Shown here: piece after piece, positions 1 through 8,109 of the stretch
Numbering within the stretch: position 1 is the stretch's first letter
Layout of the letters: each line of letters opens with the position of its first letter
Origin: Arthrobacter sp. MN05-02
GTDB taxonomy: Bacteria; Actinomycetota; Actinomycetes; Actinomycetales; Micrococcaceae
Direction of reading: 5' to 3'
Length of the DNA: 64,000 nucleotides
Assembly: GCA_004001285.1 (NCBI GenBank)
Contig: AP018697.1
Coordinates: 2,790,001-2,854,000, forward strand
Translations under genes and position numbers: made by a program
Notes under the pieces: generated by a model
Database searches by the model: none
The model's input: only the letters and a program-made list of their open reading frames with translations
Told to the model about the DNA's origin: nothing

Positions 1-30
1 CGTGCGACGAATAAGCGCACACTTCCCTAT

Positions 31-119
31 TCTAAATGCCGTGTCGCAGCACGGTCTAAATACGTGGCCGGGATCTCGTCCGGCCACCCTCGTTCCGTCC
101 CTCCTGCCGGCAGGAGGGA
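31..119. repeat. cluster of inverted repeats upstream of rarD
   Basis: Three structures lie in a row. First, two TCTAAAT copies (31-37 and 55-61) flank a small stem, CCGTG at 39-43 with CACGG at 50-54. Second, a hairpin has arms GTGGCCGG (64-71) and CCGGCCAC (80-87). Third, a perfect loop-free palindrome spans 98-119 with half-site TCCCTCCTGCC. The palindrome has no U tract, so terminator activity for an off-window gene is possible but unproven. It resembles the loop-free palindrome at 31394-31425. Confidence 0.5.
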
Positions 120-166
120 ATAAAGCCCGGAACCGGCCGGTTCACGACTCCGTGAGCGGAACAGGT

Positions 167-1114
167 GTGCAGACCAGACGTCCGGCGAGGAGCGAGAACT
201 CCGTGGGCGTGCTCTTCGGCATCGGCGCCTACGGGTTGTGGGGTCTGCTTCCGCTCTACTTCCTCGTCCTGGCGCCGGCGGGCCCGGTCGAGATCGTGGC
301 CAACCGCGTGGTCTGGTCCCTGATCTTCTGTGCCCTCCTGCTGACCGCCCTGCGGTCCTGGCGGCCGCTGCTCACGGCGCTTCGCACACCGCGCATCGTC
401 GGCACACTGGCGGTCGCAGCACTGCTCATCGCCGCCAACTGGCTGGTCTACACCTATGGGGTCACCACGGGACAGGCCATCGAGGCCGCTCTCGGCTACT
501 TCATCAATCCCATCGTCTCCGTGCTGCTGGGCGTGATCGTGCTCCGCGAGAAGCTCCGCCCCCTGCAGTGGACCGCGATCGGCATGGGCGTCCTCGCAGT
601 GATCGTCCTGGCCGTCGGGTATGGCGCCGTACCGTGGATCGCGCTCACCCTGGCCTTCTCGTTCGGCCTGTACGGGTTCGTCAAGAAAAAGGTCGGTCCG
701 CGCGTCGACGCCGTGACCAGCCTCAGCATCGAGACGGTGGTCCTCGCGCCGATCGCCGTGGGCGTCATGATCTGGCTCGACGCGACGGGCGCGGCCACCC
801 TCACGACCGAGGGCACCGCCCACTTCTGGATCATGGTCGCATCCGGCGTCATCACCGCGGTTCCCCTGATCTTCTTCGGCGCCGCCGCGCGCCGCCTGCC
901 GCTGACCACGATCGGGCTGCTGCAGTACCTCGCTCCGGTGCTCCAGTTCCTGCTCGCACTGCTGGTCCTCGGCGAGGACATGCCTTTCGAGCGCTGGATC
1001 GGTTTCGGTCTCGTCTGGGTGGGCCTCGTCCTCCTCACCGTCGACATGCTCCGGACCGTCCGCCGCCAGCCGCGACGGGCGGGAGCACCCGAACCGGCGG
1101 TGACGGTGGCCTGA
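167..1114 (+). CDS. rarD: RarD-type EamA family permease
   Basis: Inner-membrane permease of the drug/metabolite transporter superfamily, RarD branch; the substrate is not established. The protein is about 315 residues (E. coli RarD is about 300) and is almost entirely hydrophobic, with around ten membrane segments in two EamA halves. The N-terminal AYGLWGLLPLYF stretch is characteristic of RarD. The frame is open back to base 2. I chose GTG at 167 because it leaves a short basic N-terminus (QTRRPARSEN) before the first membrane segment and follows a weak GAGCGGA. GTG at 152 or 203 is also possible; the latter has GAGGAG ten bases upstream but would leave no cytoplasmic tail. It converges on the MarR gene. 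Confidence 0.85.
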   Translation: MQTRRPARSENSVGVLFGIGAYGLWGLLPLYFLVLAPAGPVEIVANRVVWSLIFCALLLTALRSWRPLLTALRTPRIVGTLAVAALLIAANWLVYTYGVTTGQAIEAALGYFINPIVSVLLGVIVLREKLRPLQWTAIGMGVLAVIVLAVGYGAVPWIALTLAFSFGLYGFVKKKVGPRVDAVTSLSIETVVLAPIAVGVMIWLDATGAATLTTEGTAHFWIMVASGVITAVPLIFFGAAARRLPLTTIGLLQYLAPVLQFLLALLVLGEDMPFERWIGFGLVWVGLVLLTVDMLRTVRRQPRRAGAPEPAVTVA

Positions 1115-1132
1115 CGGCGCCCTGCTCCCCGG

Positions 1133-1672
1133 TCACGTCCCGGGCACGGGCATCGGCGGGCGAGCGGGTGCGGAGACCGGTCGCTCGAGCCGCTCCGGGA
1201 GTTCCGCAGCGAGATAGGCCGCGTTGAAGCGGGACAGCAGGGCCACGAGGTCGACGACGTCGACCTGGTCCCAGCCCTCGAGCTGCCGCCGGAAGTCGCG
1301 CCGCCGGCGCGCACGTGCAGCGTCCACGCGGCGGAGGCCCTCGTCCGTCAGGGCCACGGGACGCGACCGTTCGTCGTCGTTGGTGGTCCCGCGCTCCAGG
1401 AGGCCGAGCCTGCGCAGCGCCGCCACGTGTCCGCTGACCGCGGGTTTGCCCATGCCCAGGGATGCTGCCAGATCGGTCACCCGGCAGGGGCCGAGCATGC
1501 GCACGGCGGCCAGGACGCTGTAGGCGGCCGGCTCCATCGCGGCATCGATGCCACGAGCCAGCGCCCGGCACACCTGCTGCTCGCTGCGGCACATCGCGGC
1601 AGCCTTCTCCTCGACGACGTCGAGCGCGGCGCGGCGCGCAGCGCTTCCTGCGTACGTGCGATGTCCGTCCAT
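1133..1672 (-). CDS. MarR family transcriptional regulator
   Basis: A 179-residue winged-helix regulator. The segment from about residue 50 to 110 has the MarR pattern: an 'AAYSVLAAVRMLGPCRVTD' helix, then a recognition helix (MGKPAVSGHVAALRRLGLLER) and a wing with DDERSRPVALTDEG. MarR proteins bind DNA as dimers and usually release it on binding small phenolics or other ligands; the ligand here is unknown. The ATG at 1672 sits six bases after a TAGGAT -10 hexamer, so the transcript is probably leaderless. The neighbours, rarD (convergent) and a Usp gene upstream, do not reveal a target. Confidence 0.8.
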   Translation of the reverse strand: MDGHRTYAGSAARRAALDVVEEKAAAMCRSEQQVCRALARGIDAAMEPAAYSVLAAVRMLGPCRVTDLAASLGMGKPAVSGHVAALRRLGLLERGTTNDDERSRPVALTDEGLRRVDAARARRRRDFRRQLEGWDQVDVVDLVALLSRFNAAYLAAELPERLERPVSAPARPPMPVPGT

Positions 1673-1678
1673 GGCCGA

Positions 1679-1737
1679 ATCCTAGGCACGCGGAGGAGCC
1701 CCGGGACAGCAATCCCGCAGCATTACCCAGCATTACT
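1679..1737 (-). promoter_or_regulatory. marR promoter with tandem 10-bp repeat
   Basis: On the minus strand TAGGAT (1684-1679) lies six bases before the marR ATG, typical of a leaderless actinobacterial promoter. Upstream, the plus strand carries CAGCATTACC (1718-1727) followed directly by CAGCATTACT (1728-1737), a head-to-tail 10-bp repeat just upstream of where a -35 box would lie. It may bind MarR or an activator (inference). Confidence 0.45.
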
Positions 1738-1791
1738 CGCGCGACCGCTCGCCGGTCGACGCGCCCGTCGCAGGGCGGAGGAATCGCGAGG

Positions 1792-2634
1792 TCAGCCCGG
1801 GGTACGGATCCAGTCGCGGGGTACCACGACCATGGGCACCGGCAGCGCGCGGAGCATCTTGTTCGCCGTCGCACCGAGGAAGATCTGGCGGTGCTGGGCG
1901 AGGCGGCTCGATCCCACGATGACGAGCTCGCCGGGGTCCCATTCGATGTCGTCGATGGCCTCTTCGATCGTGCGGCCGTGCGCCACGATGATCGAGGCCT
2001 CGGAGCCCTCCGGCAACCGCTCGACGGCGCGCGCCAGCACCGAATGCGCATGCTGGTGGGCCTTGTTGATCGCCTCCCCCGAATCGGAGGGTTCGTGCAC
2101 GTCCAGCGCGACGAGTGAGACGAGCCGCAGGGGCAGGCCACGCCGGGCAGCGGACTCGACGGCGACGTCGAGCACCCCCTCGGCACCTGCCCGCGTCCCG
2201 ACGGCGCAGGTCATCCGGGTGAAGTTGGAGCGGTGACGGTAGCCACGCGGCGCCAGTGCGACGGGGACGTGCGAACTGTGCAGGACGGCATTGGCGACGC
2301 TGCCCACGGTGTAGCGGCGCAGCAGGCCGTTGCTCGAGGCGCCGATCACGATCAGGCCGGCATCGACGTCGTGCGCCGTCTCCAGCAGGCCCTGCGCGAA
2401 GGAGTCCGCGAGGCGGACATGCGTGGTGACCTCGACGCCGCCGGGCACGCCGTCCTTCGCACGGTCGAGAGCCTCCTGTGCACGCCGGCTCCCGGGGGCC
2501 GCGCTGCCGTCCTGGGGCCAGTCGAGCACGGTGACCAGGTCGATCCCCGCCGACTGCGTGAGCGCGAGCGAGGTGGCCAGTTCGAGGGCGTCCTGCCCAC
2601 GGTCGTTCTCGGTATAGCCGACGACGTAGCGCAC
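1792..2634 (-). CDS. tandem-domain universal stress protein
   Basis: A 280-residue protein made of two UspA domains (about 1-140 and 150-280). Domain one opens with RYVVGYTENDRG and has VIVIGASSNG followed by VGSVAN, the ATP-binding loop of the family. Domain two ends with VIVGSSRLAQ and FLGATANKML, a degenerate loop. Usp proteins are cytosolic nucleotide-binding stress proteins whose exact biochemical role is often unknown. The GTG start at 2634 has a strong GAGGAGGAG upstream. It is a close paralogue of the Usp at 4246-5139 (both share RRGLPLRLVSLVALD), and the two copies flank the permease gene. A hairpin separates it from the permease, so it may be transcribed separately. Confidence 0.9.
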   Translation of the reverse strand: MRYVVGYTENDRGQDALELATSLALTQSAGIDLVTVLDWPQDGSAAPGSRRAQEALDRAKDGVPGGVEVTTHVRLADSFAQGLLETAHDVDAGLIVIGASSNGLLRRYTVGSVANAVLHSSHVPVALAPRGYRHRSNFTRMTCAVGTRAGAEGVLDVAVESAARRGLPLRLVSLVALDVHEPSDSGEAINKAHQHAHSVLARAVERLPEGSEASIIVAHGRTIEEAIDDIEWDPGELVIVGSSRLAQHRQIFLGATANKMLRALPVPMVVVPRDWIRTPG

Positions 2635-2663
2635 TGGGGCTCCTCCTCGGTGGGATGCGGGAC

Positions 2664-2722
2664 GGCACGGACGGAAGCGCCGCGGAGTCGGTCCACTCTA
2701 ACGCAGCGCTTCCGGCCGTGCC
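2664..2722 (-). terminator. long-stem hairpin after the putrescine operon
   Basis: The arms at 2664-2680 (GGCACGGACGGAAGCGC) and 2706-2722 (GCGCTTCCGGCCGTGCC) pair in 16 of 17 positions with a 25-nt loop. It sits between the permease stop codon and the start of the downstream Usp gene. There is no clear U tract, so it could be a terminator or a processing and attenuation structure. Confidence 0.5.
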
Positions 2723-2728
2723 CGCGTG

Positions 2729-4249
2729 CTACTCCTGCGGAGCCGACCCCTGTGTGAGCACTTCCTGGCGGAAGAACGCCGGGTTGATGCGGGACCACAC
2801 GAGCATCAGCACGGCTCCCAGCAGGATCACGCCGATGCCGAGGATGAACACCATGCCGATCCCGAAGAGCTCCGACCCGGACCCGTAGCCGGGATCCATG
2901 GAGTCCACGGCCGTCTTGACGAACATGACGAGCAGGATCACACCGCCGAGCAGCGGGGCCAGGAAGCGGAAGAGCAGGTTGCGTGCGCTCGAGAACGCCT
3001 GGGCTCTGAAGTACCAGACGCAGGCCAGCGCCGTGATGCCGTAGTAGAAGCAGATCATCAGACCGAGGGCGGTGATGGTGTCCCACAGTGCGTTCTCGGA
3101 GACGAGCCGCGTGAACACGTAGAAGCCCGCGGCGGCGACGGCGGCAGCCACGGTGGCGTAGCTCGGCGACTTGTGTGCCGGGCTGATGCGTCCGTAGCCC
3201 TTCGGCAGGGCCCGGTAGTGGCCCATGGCGAGCAGCGTGCGCGCCGGGGAGACGAAGGTGGACTGCAGGGAGGCGGCCGAGGAGCTGAGGACGGCCATGG
3301 ACATCAGGATGGCGAACGGCCCCATCACCGGCCCGGCGAGCGCGGCGAAGATGCTCTCCTGGTTGTCCGGATTGCCGGCTCCCAGCTCGCCGTCACCCAC
3401 ACCCGCGAAGGCCAGGGTGGCGAGTGCGACCGTGAGGTAGATGACCACGATCACGACGACGGTGAGGGCGCCCGCGCGTCCCGGCGTCTTCTTCGGGTTG
3501 GTGGTCTCCTCGTTCATGGTCAGCGTCACGTCCCAGCCCCAGTAGATGAAGATGGAGAGCGAGACGCCCGCGGCGAAGGCCGAGAAGGACCCGACGGCGA
3601 ACGGGTTGAACCATTCGGCGCTGATGCTCGTCGCGTCGAACGCCGTGCCGTTGGCCACGTGGACGAAGGCCGCGATCGCGAACCAGGCGAGCACGACGAG
3701 CTGGAACGTGACGAGGACGTACTGGACGGTCTTGGTGGCCTCCATACCCCGGTACGAGACGTAGCAGGCGAGCGCGATGAACACGAGCGTCGTCGCGATG
3801 TTCACCGGGAGGTTCAGGGTCAGGTCCGCGATCGCGGGGTCGTTCAGCAGCTGCGAGAGCATCAGGTAGAAGAAGTCCACGGCCACGGCCGCGAGGTTGG
3901 AGAGCACGATCACGGTGGCCGCGATCAGGCCCCAACCTCCCATCCAGCCGACCCATGGACCGAAGGCGCGGGTGGCCCATGTGAAGGACGTCCCGGAGTC
4001 GGGCATGGCACTGTTCAGTTCGCGGTAGCCGAGTGCCACGAGCAGCATCGGGATGAACCCGACGAGGAAGATGGCGGGCAGGTTCACGCCGACCTCGGCG
4101 ACGGTGGGGCCGAGCGCCGCCGTGAGCGTGTAGGCGGGGGCCACGCAGGACACCCCGATGACCACGGCGCCCAGCAGGCCCACCGTGCCCGAGTCGAGGC
4201 CCTTCCTGCTGAGCCCGGTTCCCCTTTGTGTTGTCTCGTCGATACTCAT
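2729..4249 (-). CDS. puuP: APC family permease, probable putrescine importer
   Basis: A 506-residue polytopic protein of the amino acid-polyamine-organocation superfamily with about 12 membrane segments. The N-terminus has the family signature around SGTSFTWATRAFGPWVGWMGG, where substrate-binding loops lie, and the central part has FIYWGWDVTLTMNEET. The ATG at 4249 overlaps the stop of the upstream Usp gene as ATGA, with AGGCGGATGC before it, so translation is coupled. Being last in an operon with putrescine oxidase makes putrescine or a related diamine the likely substrate (inference; the protein resembles PuuP-type importers). A hairpin follows the stop codon. Confidence 0.82.
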   Translation of the reverse strand: MSIDETTQRGTGLSRKGLDSGTVGLLGAVVIGVSCVAPAYTLTAALGPTVAEVGVNLPAIFLVGFIPMLLVALGYRELNSAMPDSGTSFTWATRAFGPWVGWMGGWGLIAATVIVLSNLAAVAVDFFYLMLSQLLNDPAIADLTLNLPVNIATTLVFIALACYVSYRGMEATKTVQYVLVTFQLVVLAWFAIAAFVHVANGTAFDATSISAEWFNPFAVGSFSAFAAGVSLSIFIYWGWDVTLTMNEETTNPKKTPGRAGALTVVVIVVIYLTVALATLAFAGVGDGELGAGNPDNQESIFAALAGPVMGPFAILMSMAVLSSSAASLQSTFVSPARTLLAMGHYRALPKGYGRISPAHKSPSYATVAAAVAAAGFYVFTRLVSENALWDTITALGLMICFYYGITALACVWYFRAQAFSSARNLLFRFLAPLLGGVILLVMFVKTAVDSMDPGYGSGSELFGIGMVFILGIGVILLGAVLMLVWSRINPAFFRQEVLTQGSAPQE

Positions 4250-5139
4250 GCATCCGCCTCTGTGGGAAAGGCGCCCGGGCCGGAGGTGGTGCCGGGCGTT
4301 GCGTACGTACGCGGGACGACGACCATGGGGATGGTCAGCGTACGCAGGATCTTGTTGGCCGTGGATCCGAGGAAGAGGCGCATGTGCTGCGCGAGGCGGC
4401 TCGAGCCGACCAGCAGCACCTCCCCCTCGTCCCAGGCCAGGGCTTCCACGGCCTCCTCGATGGAGGAACCGTGCGCCGTCTCGACGCTCACCCGGCCACC
4501 GGCCGCCAGCGATGACGCCGCTTCCGCGAGCCGCCGGTTCGCCTCGTCCTCGACACCGCCGGCATCCGGTTGGCCGGAGTCGAGGGCCACCAGGGAGACG
4601 AGGCGGAGCGGAAGGCCGCGGCGTTGCGCGGAGGACACGGCGACGGAGATGACGTCGTCGGCCCCGGCCCGCCGGCCGACCGCGCAGGTGAGGCGGGTGA
4701 CGGGTTCGGTGCGCCGGTAGGACCTGGGCGCCAGCGCCACCGGGACGGGCGAGGCGTGCAGGAGGCTGCGGGCCACGTTGCCGACGTTGAACCTGTTGGC
4801 GAGCCCCCGGGAGCTGGCCCCGATGACGATCAGCGACGCCTCCGTGTCCTCTGCCGCCTGGATGAGGCCCTCGGCGTTGGACTCGGCCCGGACCACCACG
4901 CCACGAGCGGCGACGTCGTCGGGAACGAGTGCGAGGCCCTGGTCCATCCATTCCCGCATCTGCTCGGAGAGGAGGGTGTCGAAGCTCTTGTCCGGCGGAT
5001 AGGCACCCGCGTAGAGCGAGTGCTCGGGGGTGACGAGGACGAGGTCGAGGGTGGCATCCTGGCGCCGCGCGAGCGCGACGGCGAGGCAGACGGCGTCGTG
5101 CCCGCGCTCGTCCGCGGTGTAGCCGACGATGTAGCGCAC
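4246..5139 (-). CDS. tandem-domain universal stress protein in the putrescine operon
   Basis: A 297-residue double UspA protein. Domain one starts RYIVGYTADERG and carries VIGASSRGLANRFNVGNVARSL. Domain two ends with LLVGSSRLAQHMRLFLGSTANK. It is placed between putrescine oxidase (two bases upstream) and the permease (ATGA overlap), so it is translated as part of the polyamine operon. The GTG at 5139 aligns with the start of the paralogue at 2634. Domain one has an insertion (about residues 35-65, YAGAYPPDKSFDTLLSEQ) missing from the other copy. Its role is unknown; Usp proteins bind ATP or act as adaptors, and a role in controlling the permease or in peroxide stress from the oxidase is speculative. 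Confidence 0.88.
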   Translation of the reverse strand: MRYIVGYTADERGHDAVCLAVALARRQDATLDLVLVTPEHSLYAGAYPPDKSFDTLLSEQMREWMDQGLALVPDDVAARGVVVRAESNAEGLIQAAEDTEASLIVIGASSRGLANRFNVGNVARSLLHASPVPVALAPRSYRRTEPVTRLTCAVGRRAGADDVISVAVSSAQRRGLPLRLVSLVALDSGQPDAGGVEDEANRRLAEAASSLAAGGRVSVETAHGSSIEEAVEALAWDEGEVLLVGSSRLAQHMRLFLGSTANKILRTLTIPMVVVPRTYATPGTTSGPGAFPTEADA

Positions 5140-5141
5140 GG

Positions 5142-6547
5142 TCAGGCGCCTGCGGCCGTGCCGGCGGACTGCAGCCCCGACGCCAGTGCACGGTGGATGG
5201 CGGCGGCGGTTCGCTGCCCCATCCGGATGGCGCCGTCGACGTGCTGGTAGCCCTCCGCCGCGATGTCCGAGCAGGACCAGTAGATGGGCCCCACCGGCGT
5301 GCGCTGGTCGCGACCGTAGCGGTGCAGTCCGCCGAGGTCGTAGCTCGACGCGTACGCGCCGCGGGTCCACTCCTCCGAGGCCCAGTCGGACTCGTAGTAC
5401 ACCTCCGGCTCCAGCGCCTGCGGGCCGAGGAAGCCGGCGATCGAGGAGAGGATCCGCTCGCGGCGCTCGTGCGGCGGGAGCTCGAACATCGCATCGGCCT
5501 TCTCGTCGGAGACGAAACCGACCAGCGTGCCGCGCGGGTCCTCGTGGTTGGTGTTGTCGTAGACCTCCTGCACGATCGAGTCCGCGCCGAAGCCCGTGCC
5601 GGAGAGCCCTTCCTCCCGCCAGAACGGGGTGGCGTACGTGGCGTGCACCTTGATGACGAGGCCCAGCGACTGGTGCTGGTGCATCTGGTGCTGGCGGCGT
5701 GGCAGGGGGCGGCTCGTAGCTGATGCGCGAGTAGAGGTTCGGCGGGACGGCGACGACGGCGTAGCGTGCGTGCACCGTGGTCGTGTCGGAGACGACGGTC
5801 ACGCCGTCGCGCCCGTCCATCCCGCTCCAGCGCAGCGTGCGCACGGGACTCGAGAGGATCACGTCCTCCCCGAGCTCCGCCGCCATGCGCTCCGAGACCG
5901 ACTGCATGCCGCCGACCACGCGCTTGTCGAGGATGAAGTCCTCGTCCACGAGGTTCGAGAAGGAACCGGCGGTCGCGGCCATGAGGATGGCCTGGAGTGC
6001 GGAGAAGGAATGGGCCGGCTTGGTCAGCATCCCCCCGGCGATGAAGAGACCGATGTTGTCGCAGGCCTCCTCGTCGTCGGACTGCTGCCGCAGCCAGTGG
6101 TGGAAGGAGATGGTGTCGAGGGCGCGGGCGTCGGGGTGGTTCCAGGGCGCCTCCGGCCCCGCCTCCGCCACGAGCCGGTCGAGCAGGGCGATGAGCCGCT
6201 CCATCTCCTCGCGGGTGTAGTCGTTCACGGGGAACATCTCTCCCGTGTAGCGGACGGGCCTTCCGTCGGGGCCGATGTAGACCGAGTCGCCCCTCGCGGT
6301 ACCGGGAGAAGGTCTGCAGGCCCAGTTCGTCGAGGAGCCCGATGAGGGCGGTCTGGTCCGGCGACACCCACTGGCCACCCACCTCGTAGACCGCGCCGTC
6401 GATGACGTCGGTGTGGGTCCGCCCGCCGACGCGGTCCCGTGCCTCGACGACGGCGACGGAATGTCCCGCCCTGGTCAGTTCCCGTGCGGCGGTGAGGCCC
6501 GAAGGACCTGCCCCGATGATGACGACGTCGCGCTCGATGGTATCCAC
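5142..6547 (-). CDS. puo: putrescine oxidase, flavin amine oxidase (two frameshifts)
   Basis: Oxidises putrescine to 4-aminobutanal with release of ammonia and peroxide, using FAD. The N-terminus has the dinucleotide-binding VVIIGAGPSGLTAAREL and VVEARDRVGGRT. Later segments (GGQWVSPDQTALIGLL, FIAGGMLTKPAHSFSALQA, AVPPNLYSRISYEPP, SDWASEEWTRGAYASSYD) closely match bacterial putrescine oxidases as I remember them. As given, the frame is broken twice: an extra base in the C run 6290-6293, and one in the G run 5705-5709. Without them the product is 467 residues, the normal family length. Start GTG 6547 was preferred over ATG 6598 because GGGAGG lies six bases upstream and the operator palindrome falls before it. 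First gene of the operon puo-usp-puuP. Confidence 0.87.
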
Positions 6548-6582
6548 GTGATCCTCCCGGGCCCGCATGACGCGTGCCACAA

Positions 6583-6615
6583 AATGAACGGTATTCATTA
6601 TTCCGCCCTACTATA
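6583..6615. promoter_or_regulatory. TetR operator and divergent promoters of puo and tetR
   Basis: AATGAACGGTATTCATT (6583-6599) is a palindrome with 6-bp arms and a 5-base centre, the usual form of a TetR-family operator. Next to it TATAGT on the minus strand (6615-6610) and TACTAT on the plus strand (6609-6614) overlap and could serve as -10 boxes for puo and tetR. The palindrome would lie just downstream of the puo transcription start, where a bound repressor would block it. Confidence 0.5.
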
Positions 6616-6685
6616 GCCACGGGTGCCCTCCGAGGGAAGGGAACGCCCGTAGAGTTAACGCCACCGCAACCCAGGAGCAGGATCG

Positions 6686-7357
6686 ATGACCGCAGCAACA
6701 CCTGCACCCCGGCGTGCGGGCCGACCCCCGCGCAGCGTCCTCTCCAAGGACGGCATCACCAGGGCCGCCCTGGACCTCATCGCCTCCGACGGGTACGAGG
6801 GCCTGACCATGTCCGCCCTCGCCCGGCGGCTCCGGGTGGCGCCGTCCGCGCTGTACAACCACGCCGAGTCGAAGCAGGAGGTGCTCCGCTGGGTGCAGGA
6901 CCACGTCATGACGATGGTGGATTTCAGCGCCTTCGACGAGGAGCCGTGGGACGAGGCCGTCCGGCGATGGGCGTGGTCCTACCGCGAGGTCTTCGCGCGG
7001 CATGCTCCGCTCGTACCCGTGATCGCCGTGATGCCCGTGACCGACGCCGCGGAGACGCTGCGCATGTACGAAGAGGTGGCACGCGGCTTCCTGCGGGCCG
7101 GCTGGCCGGAGGACCGGATCGTGCCGGCGATCGTGGCGCTGGAGTCGTTCATCTACGGATCCGCGCTGGACGTCGCCGCCCCCGGGGACATCTTCGACTC
7201 CGGCACCCTGGCGCACCAGTTCCCCGTCTTCACGTCGGCGGTGAGGAGTGCCACCGATTCGGCGGCCGCGGAGCAGGCGGCGGACGCTGCGTTCCGGGCA
7301 GGACTGGACGGGATGATCGCAGGCCTCCGCCTCCAGCTGGCGGCCTACTCCTCCTGA
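6686..7357 (+). CDS. TetR family regulator, likely of the putrescine operon
   Basis: A 223-residue regulator. Residues about 20-70 form the TetR DNA-binding domain: ITRAALDLIASDGYEGLTMSALARRLRVAPSALYNHAESKQEVL. The rest is a helical ligand-binding domain resembling the TetR C-terminal class. AGGAGC lies nine bases before the ATG. The gene is divergent from puo-usp-puuP across 138 bp that contain one clear palindrome, so it probably represses that operon and responds to putrescine or a product (inference). Its last 13 bases overlap the end of the convergent second TetR gene. Confidence 0.85.
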   Translation: MTAATPAPRRAGRPPRSVLSKDGITRAALDLIASDGYEGLTMSALARRLRVAPSALYNHAESKQEVLRWVQDHVMTMVDFSAFDEEPWDEAVRRWAWSYREVFARHAPLVPVIAVMPVTDAAETLRMYEEVARGFLRAGWPEDRIVPAIVALESFIYGSALDVAAPGDIFDSGTLAHQFPVFTSAVRSATDSAAAEQAADAAFRAGLDGMIAGLRLQLAAYSS

Positions 7358-7923
7358 CGCGCGGGGCGGACGAGCTGTCCCAGCCGGTACGCGGTGGAGT
7401 GCAGCACGTCGGAGAACGTGTCGCTGTCGCCGTCGAGCCAGTCGTTCAGGGCGATCTCGAACACCAGGACGCCGTACCGCGCCACGAGGCGTGCTTCGCC
7501 CCCAGCCACGCCCTGTCCGGACAGCGCCCCCGCGATGCCCCCCGCGAGGTGGACGTTCTTCAGCAGTTCGCGCTCGCGCAGTCCCTGGTCGGAGCCGATG
7601 ATGGCGCGTCGGGCCTGCAGGTCGGCTTTCCGACCCTCGAACGGACCGGCGGCCATCGCCTCGAACCCGTGCATCACGAGCCCCAGCGGTGACAGAAAGG
7701 CGGGAGCCCCGGCCACGAGGGACGCGACGACCGCGGGGAGCTCCCGATCATGCAGGAAGAGCACCTCGCGCTTGTCCGGGAAATAGCGGAAGAACGTCCG
7801 GGTGGTGAGGCCCGCCCGTGCCGCGATCTCGGGTACCGCGGTGGCCGCATAGCCCTGCTCGGCGAAGAGTTCGAGCGCCGCCTGCTCGAGCCGTGATGCT
7901 GCGTCCGCTGCCCATCGACCCAT
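7345..7923 (-). CDS. TetR family transcriptional regulator
   Basis: A 192-residue TetR protein. The DNA-binding domain is at residues about 8-55 (LEQAALELFAEQGYAATAVPEIAARAGLTTRTFFRYFPDKREVLF). The ATG at 7923 was chosen because TATCGT lies exactly six bases upstream, the same leaderless pattern as several neighbours; the longer reading frame to 7986 would run through the operator. It is not clear what it controls. Its own promoter contains an ATGACA/TGTCAT palindrome, so autoregulation is likely. The gene upstream on the other strand encodes a GNAT acetyltransferase and might also be a target. Confidence 0.85.
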   Translation of the reverse strand: MGRWAADAASRLEQAALELFAEQGYAATAVPEIAARAGLTTRTFFRYFPDKREVLFLHDRELPAVVASLVAGAPAFLSPLGLVMHGFEAMAAGPFEGRKADLQARRAIIGSDQGLRERELLKNVHLAGGIAGALSGQGVAGGEARLVARYGVLVFEIALNDWLDGDSDTFSDVLHSTAYRLGQLVRPARQEE

Positions 7924-7929
7924 GCACCG

Positions 7930-7986
7930 ACGATACTGCCGATGACACGAGATGTCATGACGACGGATGATGACACGCCGTGACAT
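7930..7986. promoter_or_regulatory. operator of the second TetR gene
   Basis: ATGACA-CGAGA-TGTCAT (7942-7958) is a perfect inverted repeat with a 5-base spacer. A related, less perfect copy ATGACA-CGCCG-TGACAT follows at 7970-7986. The -10 hexamer TATCGT of the regulator gene (minus strand, 7935-7930) is seven bases from the first palindrome, so a dimer bound there would cover the core promoter. Confidence 0.5.
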
Positions 7987-8012
7987 GACGGTTGCTGATG
8001 AGCCTACTGATT

Positions 8013-8056
8013 GCTAGATGGACTAGCTTTACGGATCGTGAGTCAGCTGTTAGGTT
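8013..8056 (+). promoter_or_regulatory. promoter of the GNAT gene
   Basis: TTTACG (8028-8033) and TAGGTT (8051-8056) are spaced by 17 bases, an acceptable sigma-A-type pair. A short inverted repeat GCTAG-ATGGA-CTAGC (8013-8027) lies immediately upstream and may bind a regulator. Confidence 0.35.
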
Positions 8057-8109
8057 CGGAGGACGGTCAAGCAACGGCCCATCCTTCTCCTGATCACCCG
8101 AGGTTCGTC

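Noticed and set aside
5142..6547. puo as a decayed pseudogene
   Set aside because: Only two single-base extras in C and G runs separate it from a full-length enzyme; all motifs are intact and the operon partners are complete.
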